NCBI RefSeq assembly: GCF_037914945.1
Contig: NZ_CP149787.1
Span: forward strand, 2,356,001 to 2,420,000
From: Haloterrigena sp. KLK7
GTDB lineage: Archaea; Halobacteriota; Halobacteria; Halobacteriales; Natrialbaceae
Direction: 5' to 3'
DNA: 64,000 nt
Shown here: piece by piece, positions 33,528 through 42,334 of the stretch
Layout of the letters: each line of letters starts with the position of its first letter
Numbering within the stretch: the stretch's first letter is position 1
Program-made: the position numbers and the translations under genes
The notes under the pieces: model-generated
Told to the model about the DNA's origin: nothing
The model's database searches: none
What the model saw: the letters and a program-made list of their open reading frames with translations, nothing else

Positions 33528-34889
33528 TTACGCGACTTTCGCGCTCGGGCTGACGGCCTCGATCGCTTCGAGGAAGATGCCGATCCCCAGTTCGATCTCG
33601 CGCTCGCTCGAGTCCAGCGGCGGCAGCAACCGGATCGTCTTCTCGCCACAGCCCAACGTCAGCAGGCCGCGCTCGAGGGCGGCTTCGACGACGGCGGACC
33701 GCCGTTCGGGGGTATCGAACTCGACGGCGAGCATCAGGCCCTTGCCGCGGACGTCCACGACGGAGTCGGGCGCGTCGTCGCGCAGGAGTTCTTTGGCCTG
33801 CTCGCCGCGCTGGGTCGCGTTGTCCAGCAGGTCGTGTTCCCGGATGGCCTCGAGGGTGAACGCGCCCATCATCGAGCCGAGCAGATCGCCGCCGCCGAAG
33901 GTCGACCCCAGCCGGTTCTTCTCGCTGGGGAAGACCTCCGAGCGGGAGATCGTCGCGCCGACGCGCAGCGCCTTCGCGCTGGCGATGACGTCGGGTTCGA
34001 TCGGGTAGTGATCCGAGGCCCAGATCTCGCCGGTGCGGCCGACGCCGGACTGGATCTCGTCGACGACCAGCGGGATGTCGTACTCGTCGGTGACGTCGGC
34101 CACTTCCTGCATGAACTCCTGGCTGGGAAAGCGGTAGCCGCCGACGCCCTGAATCGGCTCGAGCGCGAGGAAGGCGATCTCGTCGGGGTTGACGTGGCCG
34201 CCCTCCGGCGAGAGCATGTTTCGGAGCTGCGAACTCCCGCCGGCGAAGAAGCCGCAGTCGCAGCTGTCGGCGTCACAGCCTCGATCGGCGCAGAACGGGA
34301 CCGTCTCGATCCCGCTGATCTCGGGGTAGTGGCGCGTGTAGACCTCCTTTGACTTCGTCAGCGAGAGCGTGCCGAGCGTGCGGCCGTGGAAGCTGCCCGC
34401 GAAGGCGACGCCGTACTTCGCGGGGGCTCGATAGTCGTGGGTGATCTTCATCGAGTTCTCCATCGCCTCGGCGCCGGAGTTCGAGAGGAAGACCGTGTCC
34501 ATCCCGTACTGACTCGATACCGCGGTCAGTTTCTCCATGAGGTGACTCGAGCCGGGGACGTCGGCCTCGTCGGGGTTCGGGCCGGAGCCGAAGTACATGT
34601 CCTGGCCCGCGATCTTCATCGGTTCGACGAGGTCGAACTCGCGGACCTTCTCGAGGACTTTCGGGTTGTTGTACCCCAGCGGCGCTGCACCGATGTGGCA
34701 GGTGAAGTCGAGGAGGACGTTGCCGTCGACGTCGGTGACGAACGGGCCGTCGGCCGCCCGCGTCACGTCCCAGACGAAGTCGTGGGAGTACTCGCTGGGC
34801 GCGGAGTGCTCCTGATGGAAGTCGACCCATTGCTGCGCGTTCGGACCCGGAAGCGCGTCCGCGTCGGGTTCCGCCGTGTCCCTATCCAT
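33528..34889 (-). CDS. Class III aminotransferase (4-aminobutyrate type), first
   Basis: A 453-residue PLP enzyme moving an omega-amino group to 2-oxoglutarate or pyruvate. Motifs: FLSNSGAEAMENSMKIT near 120, FAGSFHGRTLGTLSLTKSKE near 150, LVVDEIQSGVGRTGEIWASD near 265, and the PLP lysine in SAKALRVGATI near 300. A Cys-rich insert (CADRGCDADSCDCGFF, about residues 200-215) is notable and may bind metal. ATG 34889 is chosen: MDRDTAEPDADALPGP fits the family. CATTAAAA (34913-34920) is a TATA about 24-31 bases upstream, implying a leaderless mRNA. It could process diaminobutyrate, GABA or another omega-amine. Confidence 0.88.
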   Translation of the reverse strand: MDRDTAEPDADALPGPNAQQWVDFHQEHSAPSEYSHDFVWDVTRAADGPFVTDVDGNVLLDFTCHIGAAPLGYNNPKVLEKVREFDLVEPMKIAGQDMYFGSGPNPDEADVPGSSHLMEKLTAVSSQYGMDTVFLSNSGAEAMENSMKITHDYRAPAKYGVAFAGSFHGRTLGTLSLTKSKEVYTRHYPEISGIETVPFCADRGCDADSCDCGFFAGGSSQLRNMLSPEGGHVNPDEIAFLALEPIQGVGGYRFPSQEFMQEVADVTDEYDIPLVVDEIQSGVGRTGEIWASDHYPIEPDVIASAKALRVGATISRSEVFPSEKNRLGSTFGGGDLLGSMMGAFTLEAIREHDLLDNATQRGEQAKELLRDDAPDSVVDVRGKGLMLAVEFDTPERRSAVVEAALERGLLTLGCGEKTIRLLPPLDSSEREIELGIGIFLEAIEAVSPSAKVA

Positions 34890-34895
34890 ACACAG
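34886..34895. promoter_or_regulatory. CCATACACAG motif, shared with 43772-43781
   Basis: A 10-base string covering the start region of the first aminotransferase recurs exactly upstream of the second (43772-43781). CTGTGTATGG on the minus strand resembles the TGTGTAT elements at other promoters here. It may be a regulator site or chance. Confidence 0.25.
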
Positions 34896-35032
34896 TTTAT
34901 GTATACCTCGTACATTAAAACTTGTTATCGGTTGTCGAAGAGCGCGGCGCGGAACGCGAGCGGACGCCGACGAAAACGGGCAGCATGACGGCCGACGCGG
35001 GTCGGCCGGCGCGGCGGAGGGCCGCAGGCGAT

Positions 35033-36736
35033 TCAGTCGTCGTCCGTTTCGACGGCGCCGCCGGGACCGGACGGCGATTCCGTTTCCGGCTTCCTGCTCG
35101 AGCCGATGAGGACGGTTTCGTCCTGCAGGAGGACTCGACCGTAGTTCGATCCGAAGTCCTTGATCAGCGAGCACATCGCGAGGAAGCAGACGAAGGCGAA
35201 GGGCGTTCCGGTGATGATTGCCGCCTGTTGGAGCGTGTTCGCGCTGCCGGTCCCGCCGAGGATCATCAGGATCGCCGCGGTCATCCCGAGGACGACGCCC
35301 CAGAAGATCCGGTTGATGTTCGAGGGTCTGGCCTTCCCGCCGGTCGTCATCATCGAGACGGCCAGCGTCGAGGAGTCCGCGGACGTGACGAAGAACGTCG
35401 TCACGAGGACCAAGAACATGTACATCAACGCGGTTCCGACGGGAATCGTCATCGAGGAACCGCCGACGTTCAGCGTGAACTGCAACGCCTCGAAGAGGAT
35501 GAAGCCGGAGACCTCCGCACCGGCCTCGCCGGCGATCACCGCACTGAAGTCCGCGACGCCGTTATGCTGGGCCCAGACGGCGGTGCCGCCGACGAACGTG
35601 AACCACGGAATCGTGGCCCCGGAGGTCGCGACGATTCCAGTGAAGGCGACTTCGCGGACGGTTCGACCTTTGGAGATGCGGGCGATGAACAGGCCCGCGA
35701 ACGGCGACCACGAGAGCGCCCACGCCCAGTAGAAGACGGTCCAGGCGTTCATCCACTCCGTGGCCGCCGGGTCTCCCGCACCCATCGGTCCGGCCCCGGT
35801 GAAGAGGCTCATCGAAACGAAGTCGCTGATCATCCCGCCGAACGCCTGCGTACCGAGCAGGATCAGGAACAGCGTCGGCCCGACGATGAACGTCCCAAAC
35901 ATGAGGACGACGAAGAGGATCATGTTGAAGTTCGAGAGTCGCCGGATCCCCTTGTCCACCCCGAGTACCATCGAGGTCGTAAACAGCAGCGTCATGAAGG
36001 TCACCACGGCGAGGATCCCGATGTTCCCCATGCTGATACCCCACTGGTAGTCCAGCCCGGTGACGAACTGGCTCCCGATGAAGCCCAGCGAGGTCGCCAC
36101 GCCGCCGATCGTCGCGAACACCGCGAGGATGTCGACGACCTTCGCGGTCGGTCCGTCGAGGTTCTCCGCACCGAGGATCGGCGTCAGCGCCGAAGACACC
36201 CGAAGCGGGACGTTCTCGTAGTTGTACGCGAAGTAGCCGATCGCGATCCCCATGATCGTGAACACCGCGAGCTGCGGGAGCGCCCAGTGGAACAGCGTCT
36301 GCTGGACGGCGACGGTCATCGCTTCGGCCGAACCGCCCTCGACGCCGCCGAACAGCGGCGAGGGGCTATCGTAGTAGAACAGCGCTTCGGTCGGCCCCCA
36401 GAACACGACGCCCGCCGCGAACCCCGCCGAGTACAGCATCGCGAAGAACGACAGGAAGCTGTACTCCGGCGACTCGTCGCCTAACCTGATCGATCCCCAC
36501 GGGCCGACGATCAGGAACAACAGGAACACGACGATCAGGAAGACGATCAGCAGCAGCGCCCAGTTGAACGCACCGAGCATCGAATCGTTCAGCGAGGAAA
36601 TGCCGCTCTCGACCGTACTGGGACTGATGAAGAACGCTGCGATCACGCCGACGGTCAACAGCGCCCCGAACGCGAAGACGATCGGATCGATCTCCTCGAG
36701 GAACGTGTCGACCGCTCCCTTCTCGGCGTCGCTCAT
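35033..36736 (-). CDS. BCCT-family transporter
   Basis: A 567-residue, roughly 12-span sodium- or proton-coupled carrier for betaine-type solutes. Motifs: YSAGFAAGVVFWGPTEALFY near 110, FYWAWALSWSPFAGLFIARI near 320 (the BCCT tryptophan-rich signature) and FVTSADSSTLAVSMMTTGG near 455. Start ATG 36736 (MSDAEKGAVDTFLEE) keeps a short cytosolic N-terminus; the longer reading is unlikely. Members carry glycine betaine, choline, carnitine or ectoine. Within the ectoine island, uptake of ectoine/hydroxyectoine is an attractive guess that sequence cannot confirm. It is divergent from nothing nearby and is probably monocistronic. Confidence 0.92.
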   Translation of the reverse strand: MSDAEKGAVDTFLEEIDPIVFAFGALLTVGVIAAFFISPSTVESGISSLNDSMLGAFNWALLLIVFLIVVFLLFLIVGPWGSIRLGDESPEYSFLSFFAMLYSAGFAAGVVFWGPTEALFYYDSPSPLFGGVEGGSAEAMTVAVQQTLFHWALPQLAVFTIMGIAIGYFAYNYENVPLRVSSALTPILGAENLDGPTAKVVDILAVFATIGGVATSLGFIGSQFVTGLDYQWGISMGNIGILAVVTFMTLLFTTSMVLGVDKGIRRLSNFNMILFVVLMFGTFIVGPTLFLILLGTQAFGGMISDFVSMSLFTGAGPMGAGDPAATEWMNAWTVFYWAWALSWSPFAGLFIARISKGRTVREVAFTGIVATSGATIPWFTFVGGTAVWAQHNGVADFSAVIAGEAGAEVSGFILFEALQFTLNVGGSSMTIPVGTALMYMFLVLVTTFFVTSADSSTLAVSMMTTGGKARPSNINRIFWGVVLGMTAAILMILGGTGSANTLQQAAIITGTPFAFVCFLAMCSLIKDFGSNYGRVLLQDETVLIGSSRKPETESPSGPGGAVETDDD

Positions 36737-37266
36737 CGTCTCACCCCCGTACCCGGACAGCAGCGTGCTGATTGACCGTGCCTCCACCTGCCAGCCGCCA
36801 TGCTGCGTGATGGCATACCGAGTCAATCGACAGCGTACACAATAAGTGTTTCTCACTCCGCAGTAATATCTACGAATTGCGTTTATTGGACGTTCGCTCG
36901 AGTGGCCCGACCGATCTCGAATCGATTTTAGGCATTTGAACGCGGAAACCGGGAGGAGGCGTACGTTCATTTAGATACACTCCGTGAAAAACACATACCA
37001 TAACTATCTGACGGGTTTGGGGCGAACTGTGTGCCCGTTCGAGCGGCGAGGGTAGCAACGGTCGCCGCGGTCTCGAGTCGCGTCCCTCGCCGAGACGCGC
37101 TCGGCGAGGACGGTGTTCGCCGGCGAGAACGGTGCCGGTCGTCGATCGACGCGGACTCGAGTTCGTCCGAGCGGCTGGCGAGAACGCGCAGACGCGTGGG
37201 TGCCGACCGATGGCCGGCTCGAAGACGTGCGGGTATCAGTCGACGTTCGACGGCGATTTCGCCACG
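36737..37266. other. Gene-poor gap upstream of the BCCT gene
   Basis: 530 bases with no convincing gene. The left part is AT-rich (promoter of the transporter: ACAATAAGTGTTTC at 36838-36851 on the plus strand). The right part is GC-rich, with one clear stem-loop CTCGCCGAG/ACGCG/CTCGGCGAG at 37086-37108. Confidence 0.4.
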
Positions 37267-37914
37267 TCAGTTCGTCAGTTCGTCGAGTTTCCGGTCGCGT
37301 ACCTCGGCGCTCTCGCTGACGCGGTCGGCGAACTCGTCGACTCGGTCCTTGATGTCCTCGCGGGTCGCCTCGGGAGAGAACCCGTCGGACATCGTCAGCA
37401 GGCGGACGAACGCCCGGAGCTCCTCGTCGGTCAGTTGGGCGAACTCCTCGTTTTCGAGCTTCTCGATGACCTCGTCGACGTCGATCTGGCCGACCGGTTC
37501 GACGTTGAACTCGACGTTGACCATCCGGTAGTTCGAGCCCGCGAGGCGCTGTTCGGCCTTGCCGACGCCCTCCGAGAGCATGTCCTTGAACGGGGTGTGA
37601 TACCCCATCGTCCCGAGGTGGAGGAAGGCGAGCATGTCGGTGATTCCCTGCGTGTAGGCGTCCCGATCCTCGTCGTCGGGATCGAAGACGGTCTCGCGGT
37701 CGCGTTCCTCCATGTACTCGAAGAGGATGCTGAAATCGAGAATCGCGTTACGCACCCGCCGCCGGATACGGTTGCGCTTCTGTTTCTTCGAGTGATCCGT
37801 GTAGTCGGTCTTCCGACCGAGCAGGAAGTCGCGATCGGAGGGGGTGAGAATGCCGCGCGGTCGATCCGAGTCGGCCGCCGTCCGTAGGGACTCCGGCACG
37901 TCGTCCTGGCTCAT
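37267..37914 (-). CDS. Conserved haloarchaeal protein of unknown function
   Basis: 215 residues, highly charged and soluble. Segments that look constrained are ILTPSDRDFLLGRKTDYTDH near residues 20-45, then KKQKRNRIRRRVRNAILDFS (a basic stretch that could touch nucleic acid) and ILFEYMEERDRETVFDPDDE. The C-terminal half is acidic with coiled-coil-like helices (DVDEVIEKLENEEFAQLTDE). I have seen such proteins widely in haloarchaea without a function. ATG 37914 is preferred over a GTG three codons upstream. Monocistronic. Confidence 0.65.
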   Translation of the reverse strand: MSQDDVPESLRTAADSDRPRGILTPSDRDFLLGRKTDYTDHSKKQKRNRIRRRVRNAILDFSILFEYMEERDRETVFDPDDEDRDAYTQGITDMLAFLHLGTMGYHTPFKDMLSEGVGKAEQRLAGSNYRMVNVEFNVEPVGQIDVDEVIEKLENEEFAQLTDEELRAFVRLLTMSDGFSPEATREDIKDRVDEFADRVSESAEVRDRKLDELTN

Positions 37915-38043
37915 ACAGGACACACAGTCGGCCCGTGAATTAACGTTTCTGTTGCGGAGAACGTGATTATCACCGGACAGCTTCGTCCCTCGGGTCGGGT
38001 CTGCGCCGGAACGAACTGCGTTTGGCAGGGTGGAGCCGACGGC

Positions 38044-39357
38044 TCACGTCCGGAGCGTCTCGAACGTCTCGAGGACGCGCGGCCAGTGGTCGCGGTCCGC
38101 TTCGGCGTAGCCGTCCGCCGAGCCGCCCGTGACGAACTGCGCCGTTCGCTCGCGGTCGGCCGTCGGCAGATACGGGACGGTGATCGCGTGCCCCGCGTCC
38201 GGATACACCAGGTGCTCGTAGTCGCAGTCGTGACGCTCGAGTCGGTCGACCGCGATATCGTGGAGCCGCACGGAGTCCCACATACGGTCCGAACCGCCCG
38301 AGACGAGGAGCACCGGACCCGCGATCGACTCGACGGGGATCGTCGCCTCGGCGATCGTCCCCTCGTCGGCGTCTTCGAGCGACTGCGAGTAGCCGGGCTC
38401 CATCTCCATCGGCGGCCGCACGTCCCAGACCGAGTGATCGTCCGTGTAGGGGACGGACGAAACCGGCTCGTCGTCCGCCGTCCACGACGGGCCCGGCGGG
38501 AACTCCCGCCGTGAGATGCCCGCCCAGACGACGCCGCTCCCGTTGACCGAGACGACGGGCCCGACCGACTCGAGTCGGCTCCCGACGAGGAGCGCGAGTT
38601 CGCCGCCCTTCGACGTCCCGAACAGCCCCACGTCGGGGCCGCGAACGCCGTCCCGTTCGCGCACCGACTCGACGGCGTTCTCGACGGACTCGAGTGGCAC
38701 CGCCACGAGTTCCGTCGGGAGGTTCTCGCGTCGACCCTGCCAGTCGAAGTACTGCAACGCGAGCGCGGCGAACCCGTGCGACGCCAGCAACTGCGCGATC
38801 CCGTCGGCGGGTTCCCCGCTCGATCCGTGGAGTACGATCACCGCCGGCGCCGGTTCCTTCCCCGGCGGCTCGTAGAGCCGGCCGACGAACGACTCGCCGT
38901 CCACCGGTTCGGACTCGACTCCCGGGCCGCCGAACTCGCGTTCGATCGTCGTCGAACCGAGCGGTTCTCCGTCGCGTTCGACGCGGACGGTCAGTTCGTC
39001 GCCGTCGCGTTCGGGTTCGTACGGGTCCGACCCCTCGGCCGGCGTCGCTCGCTGGACGAGTTCGATCACGCCACCCGTTATCTCGCCGTCCGCAGACGTC
39101 GCGGACTCGAGGTCGAGTGTCCCCGCCGGCGTGTCGTAGGTCGCGCTCGCTGCCCAATCGCGGCCGCTCCGGTCCGTCAGCGAGACCCGGATATCGACGG
39201 TTTCGACGGGAACGTCCGTGATCGTGAGGTCGATCCGCTCGTCGACCGAAACCGCGGTCGGACCTTCGAATCCGACGTCCGTTCCGGCTCCTTCGTTCGC
39301 GCCTTCCCGCTCGGTCGGAGCAGACGCGCCGTCGTCGCGTTCCGCTTCTCCAGTCAT
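38044..39357 (-). CDS. Acyl-CoA thioesterase/BAAT-family alpha/beta hydrolase
   Basis: A 437-residue two-domain protein. The N-terminal part (about 30-150) is the immunoglobulin-like thioester hydrolase/BAAT domain. The rest is an alpha/beta-hydrolase with oxyanion region VIVLHGSSGEPADG, nucleophile elbow VGLFGTSKGGELALLVGS (Ser near 245), acidic residue in LVSGGSDRMWDS and His in YPDAGHAITVPY. Mammalian BAAT has Cys at the nucleophile; Ser here, as in acyl-CoA thioesterases. The N-terminal 25 residues are low-complexity Asp/Glu/Ala. Natural substrate unknown. No operon partner; a divergent regulator gene begins 125 bp upstream. Confidence 0.83.
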   Translation of the reverse strand: MTGEAERDDGASAPTEREGANEGAGTDVGFEGPTAVSVDERIDLTITDVPVETVDIRVSLTDRSGRDWAASATYDTPAGTLDLESATSADGEITGGVIELVQRATPAEGSDPYEPERDGDELTVRVERDGEPLGSTTIEREFGGPGVESEPVDGESFVGRLYEPPGKEPAPAVIVLHGSSGEPADGIAQLLASHGFAALALQYFDWQGRRENLPTELVAVPLESVENAVESVRERDGVRGPDVGLFGTSKGGELALLVGSRLESVGPVVSVNGSGVVWAGISRREFPPGPSWTADDEPVSSVPYTDDHSVWDVRPPMEMEPGYSQSLEDADEGTIAEATIPVESIAGPVLLVSGGSDRMWDSVRLHDIAVDRLERHDCDYEHLVYPDAGHAITVPYLPTADRERTAQFVTGGSADGYAEADRDHWPRVLETFETLRT

Positions 39358-39482
39358 GCGTTACGGGACAGTGTACCGCCGGTCGCCCAATAGGTGTTCG
39401 GAGAAATACATTTCGGTAAGCGATCTTCGAGAAGGATATTTCAGTCCCGGATTTGATACGAACACCGACGTTCCCGACGAAG

Positions 39483-40442
39483 ATGGCTACCGAACGACAG
39501 GTCGATGTCGGTCGCTCGCGATGGGAGCGTATGGACGGAGACGTGGATCCGGAGGCGGTCGCGGAGAGCCTCTCCGCGCTGGCCAACCCGTTACGGGTTC
39601 GAATACTGCTGGCGCTCGCGGAGACGCGCCGGCCGAATTGGGACCATCGGGGCATGAGTTACAGCGATCTCCGGTCGGCGGTGGACGTCGAGGACGGCGG
39701 ACGGTTCAACTATCACGTCAACGAACTCCGCGATCGGTTCGTCCGGAGGGAGGAGGGACGGTACTGGTTGACCACCGCCGGGTCGCGCGTCGTGGACGAG
39801 ATCTACGCCCGGACCTTCTCGGGCGGTCACGAGTCGGTCTCGGGACCGCTCGAGTGGACGTGTCCGGCCGGCGGGAAGCGACTCGAGGCCGCGGTCGATA
39901 ACGGCGTCATCACCGCGTCGTGTCCGGAGCACGGCGTCCTGTTCGACATGATGCTCTCGTTCGGTTCGCCCCGAAACCGCGACCCCGACGAACTGTTCGC
40001 GTGGGCCAACCGTCGGGCGCTGTGGTATCTCGAGTCCGTCTCCTGGGACGTGTGTCCCCACTGTGCGGGACGCTTCGGTGAGGCGACGATCACGACCCAC
40101 AGTCCGGAGCCGGGGAGCCGGCTGGAAACGTTCGGGTTGGATGCCTCGACGCTAGTGATGGCCGAGATGCGCTGTCGACAGTGCGGCGTCTCGTTCCGGA
40201 TTCCCGCGTTCTACTACGCGCTGACGCGGGCGCCGACCGTCGCGTTCCTGCACGACCACGGCATCGACTACCGGACGCCCGAACTGGAGTACGGATCGAC
40301 CGCGTGGGACTGCGAGAGCGAGGCGCTCGAGGACGGCGTGTTGGTTCGGTTCGAGATCGACGGCGACCGGTTCGAGATCGAACTGGACGGCGCGCTCGAT
40401 ACCCGGACGTACCGACGCGCGTCGGCGACCGAGGACCAGTGA
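39483..40442 (+). CDS. Winged-helix regulator with two zinc-ribbon-like modules
   Basis: A 319-residue protein. Residues about 15-100 form an ArsR-like winged helix (ALANPLRVRILLALAETRRP, MSYSDLRSAVDVEDGGRFNY, HVNELRDRFVRREEGRYWLT). Two Cys clusters follow: EWTCPAGGKRLEA...TASCPEHGVLF (about 120-150) and VCPHCAGRFGE...MRCRQCGVSFRI (about 185-230). Such HTH-plus-ribbon transcription factors are common in haloarchaea. ATG 39483 is preferred to a start ten codons upstream. Targets unknown. It lies between the thioesterase-like gene and the second M20/RidA/aminotransferase operon and could control either. Confidence 0.75.
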   Translation: MATERQVDVGRSRWERMDGDVDPEAVAESLSALANPLRVRILLALAETRRPNWDHRGMSYSDLRSAVDVEDGGRFNYHVNELRDRFVRREEGRYWLTTAGSRVVDEIYARTFSGGHESVSGPLEWTCPAGGKRLEAAVDNGVITASCPEHGVLFDMMLSFGSPRNRDPDELFAWANRRALWYLESVSWDVCPHCAGRFGEATITTHSPEPGSRLETFGLDASTLVMAEMRCRQCGVSFRIPAFYYALTRAPTVAFLHDHGIDYRTPELEYGSTAWDCESEALEDGVLVRFEIDGDRFEIELDGALDTRTYRRASATEDQ

Positions 40443-40508
40443 CTGGTCTCGCAGAAGCCGTCCAGTCCGTCCGCGACGTCGCGAATCGGTTCGGTAGCTC
40501 GATCTACC

Positions 40509-41792
40509 TCAGACCGGCCGTCGGGAGAGTTCGATCGCGGTCTCGGCCAGCACCGAGACGCCGATCTCGAGGCTCTCCTCGTCGACGTCGAACGTCGGCG
40601 TGTGGTGGTTCGTCGGGTGATCCGTGCCGACGAGCACGTACGACGCGAGGCCGCCGTCGTCCTGCACGCGGTCCATGAGGTACGTGACGTCCTCGCTGAC
40701 GCCGAACTCCGTCGACGGCACGACGCGCTCGACGCCGTCGACCTCGCGAGCGACTCCCCCGACGAGGTCTCGGAGCGCGGGATGGCTGTCGGCTCGCGGC
40801 GACTCGCTGATGACCCGCGGCGTGACGTCGCAGTCGTGCATCTCCGCCGCGGCGTAGCAGACCCGCTCGAGCTCCGTGCGCATGTACTCCATCAGGCCCG
40901 TGGTCTCGCCGCGGACTTCGGCTTCCATCGTGATCTCCTCGGCGATGACGTTGCTCGCGGTACCGCCCTCGATGTGGCCGACGTTGACTCGAGTCATCCC
41001 GTCGCTGTGCCTGGGGATCGCGTAGGCGTTCTGGATCGCGGTCGCGGCCGCCTGCATCGCGTTGCCCCCCTCGTTGGGTGCCTTCCCCGCGTGAGCGCTC
41101 GCGCCCTCGAAGGTCGCCGTCAGGTGGGCCATCGCCAGCGGCTTCTCCACGCCGGCGACGATCTCGCCGGTGGGGTGGTCGAGGCCGACGTGGACCGCCA
41201 GCAGGTAGTCGACGTCGTCGAGGTAGCCGCCCTCGGCCATCGCCTTCCCGCCGCCGGAGATCTCCTCGGCGGGCTGGAAGAACACCGTCAGCGTTCCCGA
41301 GAACTCACCGCTGTCCCGAACGGCCTCGATCGTCCCGAGGGCCATCGCGATGTGGGCGTCGTGGCCGCAGGCGTGCATGTAGCCGTCGTGTTCCGAGCGA
41401 AATCCTTCCGCGACCGGTCGGTGGTCGTCGGCCGTCGACTCCGTCATCGAGATCGCGTCGAGATCGACGCGCAGTCCCACGTTCGGTCCCTCGCCGCACT
41501 CGACGACCGCGACGACGCCCGTGTGACCGCCCGCGGTTCGCTCGAGGACGTCCTCGCGAACCCCCGCCTCGCGCGCCCGCTCGATCCAGGGCTCGAGTTC
41601 CTCGTCGTCGGGCACGGCCATGCGGTCGTCGGTCGCCAGCGCCTCCCGCCCGACGGCGATCTCGTCGACGCCGAGTCGCTCGAGTTCGTCGACGATCCGG
41701 GCAGTCGTCTTGAACTCCCGCCAGCCGGGTTCCGGATGACGGTGGAACGCCCGCCGGAGGTCGGACAGCCTGGTTCGCACGTCGTAGGACAT
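40509..41792 (-). CDS. M20-family amidohydrolase, paralogue 2
   Basis: A 427-residue close paralogue of the enzyme at 30470. Shared blocks include RHPEPGWREF, MHACGHDAHIAMALGTIEAV, FFQPAEEISGGGKAMAEGG, DYLLAVHVGLDHPTGEIVAG, IPRHSDGMTRVNVGH and VGTDHPTNHHTPTFDVDEES. Metal ligands and catalytic Glu are intact. ATG 41792 (MSYDVRTRLSDLRRAF) is chosen over an upstream in-frame start. It lies downstream of RidA and the second aminotransferase on the same strand, 120 bp from RidA with a TATA-like AGATACTTAACC between. The two paralogues probably differ in acyl-amino-acid specificity; N-acetyl-diaminobutyrate is a candidate. Confidence 0.85.
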   Translation of the reverse strand: MSYDVRTRLSDLRRAFHRHPEPGWREFKTTARIVDELERLGVDEIAVGREALATDDRMAVPDDEELEPWIERAREAGVREDVLERTAGGHTGVVAVVECGEGPNVGLRVDLDAISMTESTADDHRPVAEGFRSEHDGYMHACGHDAHIAMALGTIEAVRDSGEFSGTLTVFFQPAEEISGGGKAMAEGGYLDDVDYLLAVHVGLDHPTGEIVAGVEKPLAMAHLTATFEGASAHAGKAPNEGGNAMQAAATAIQNAYAIPRHSDGMTRVNVGHIEGGTASNVIAEEITMEAEVRGETTGLMEYMRTELERVCYAAAEMHDCDVTPRVISESPRADSHPALRDLVGGVAREVDGVERVVPSTEFGVSEDVTYLMDRVQDDGGLASYVLVGTDHPTNHHTPTFDVDEESLEIGVSVLAETAIELSRRPV

Positions 41793-41832
41793 TCTTGCCG
41801 GTACTAGGCGCGGGAGATACTTAACCGTAGTC

Positions 41833-41842
41833 AACGATCGTT
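41833..41842. promoter_or_regulatory. Palindrome upstream of M20 paralogue 2
   Basis: AACGATCGTT is a perfect 10-base palindrome 41-50 bases before the ATG at 41792. It is flanked by AACCG on one side and CGGTT on the other. It may be an operator; no second copy was found by eye. Confidence 0.25.
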
Positions 41843-41912
41843 TATCGGTTACGCAGTATCAATTGAAAACCGATCGCCACGGCGGGAACCGGGTGGGGAA
41901 TCGGAACGCTAC

Positions 41913-42302
41913 TCAGCCGACGTACGCCGTCGCGTCCATCTCGACGCGGACGTCCTCGGGGAGCCGCGAGACCTCCACGCAGACGCGGGCCGGCGGTTCG
42001 TCGCCGAACCGCGCGCCGTAGGCCTCGTTGACCCGCTCGTAGTCCTCGAGGTCGGTCAGATAGACGGTCACCTTGACGACGTCCTCGAGGCCGTCACCGC
42101 CGGCGTCGTCGACGACGGCGGCGATGTTCTCGAGGACGCGGTCCGTCTGATCCCGGATGTCGCCTTCGACGGGCTCGCCCGTCTCGGGGTCGACGGGCCC
42201 GTAGCCGGAGACGTAGCACGTGTCGCCGGCCAGCACGCCCTGCGAGTAGGGGTTGTCGGTGCTCGGTGCGCCGTCGGTCTCGATGGGGTCGGTGTCTGCC
42301 AT
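41913..42302 (-). CDS. ridA: RidA-family enamine/imine deaminase
   Basis: A 129-residue YjgF/YER057c/UK114 protein. Signature segments: NPYSQGVLAGDTCYVSGYGP near 20, QTDRVLENIAAVVDDAGGDG near 55, VVKVTVYLTDLEDYERVNEA and PPARVCVEVSRLPEDVRVEM with the substrate-binding Arg near 108. RidA hydrolyses reactive enamine/imine intermediates made by PLP dehydratases and amino-acid oxidases. It starts 32 bp after the stop of the class III aminotransferase in the same operon, and the window also encodes a threonine-dehydratase-type enzyme. This suggests imine clean-up in the pathway. Confidence 0.9.
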   Translation of the reverse strand: MADTDPIETDGAPSTDNPYSQGVLAGDTCYVSGYGPVDPETGEPVEGDIRDQTDRVLENIAAVVDDAGGDGLEDVVKVTVYLTDLEDYERVNEAYGARFGDEPPARVCVEVSRLPEDVRVEMDATAYVG

Positions 42303-42334
42303 GGTGACTCGAGTGGAGGTGGATCGGATTCGGC

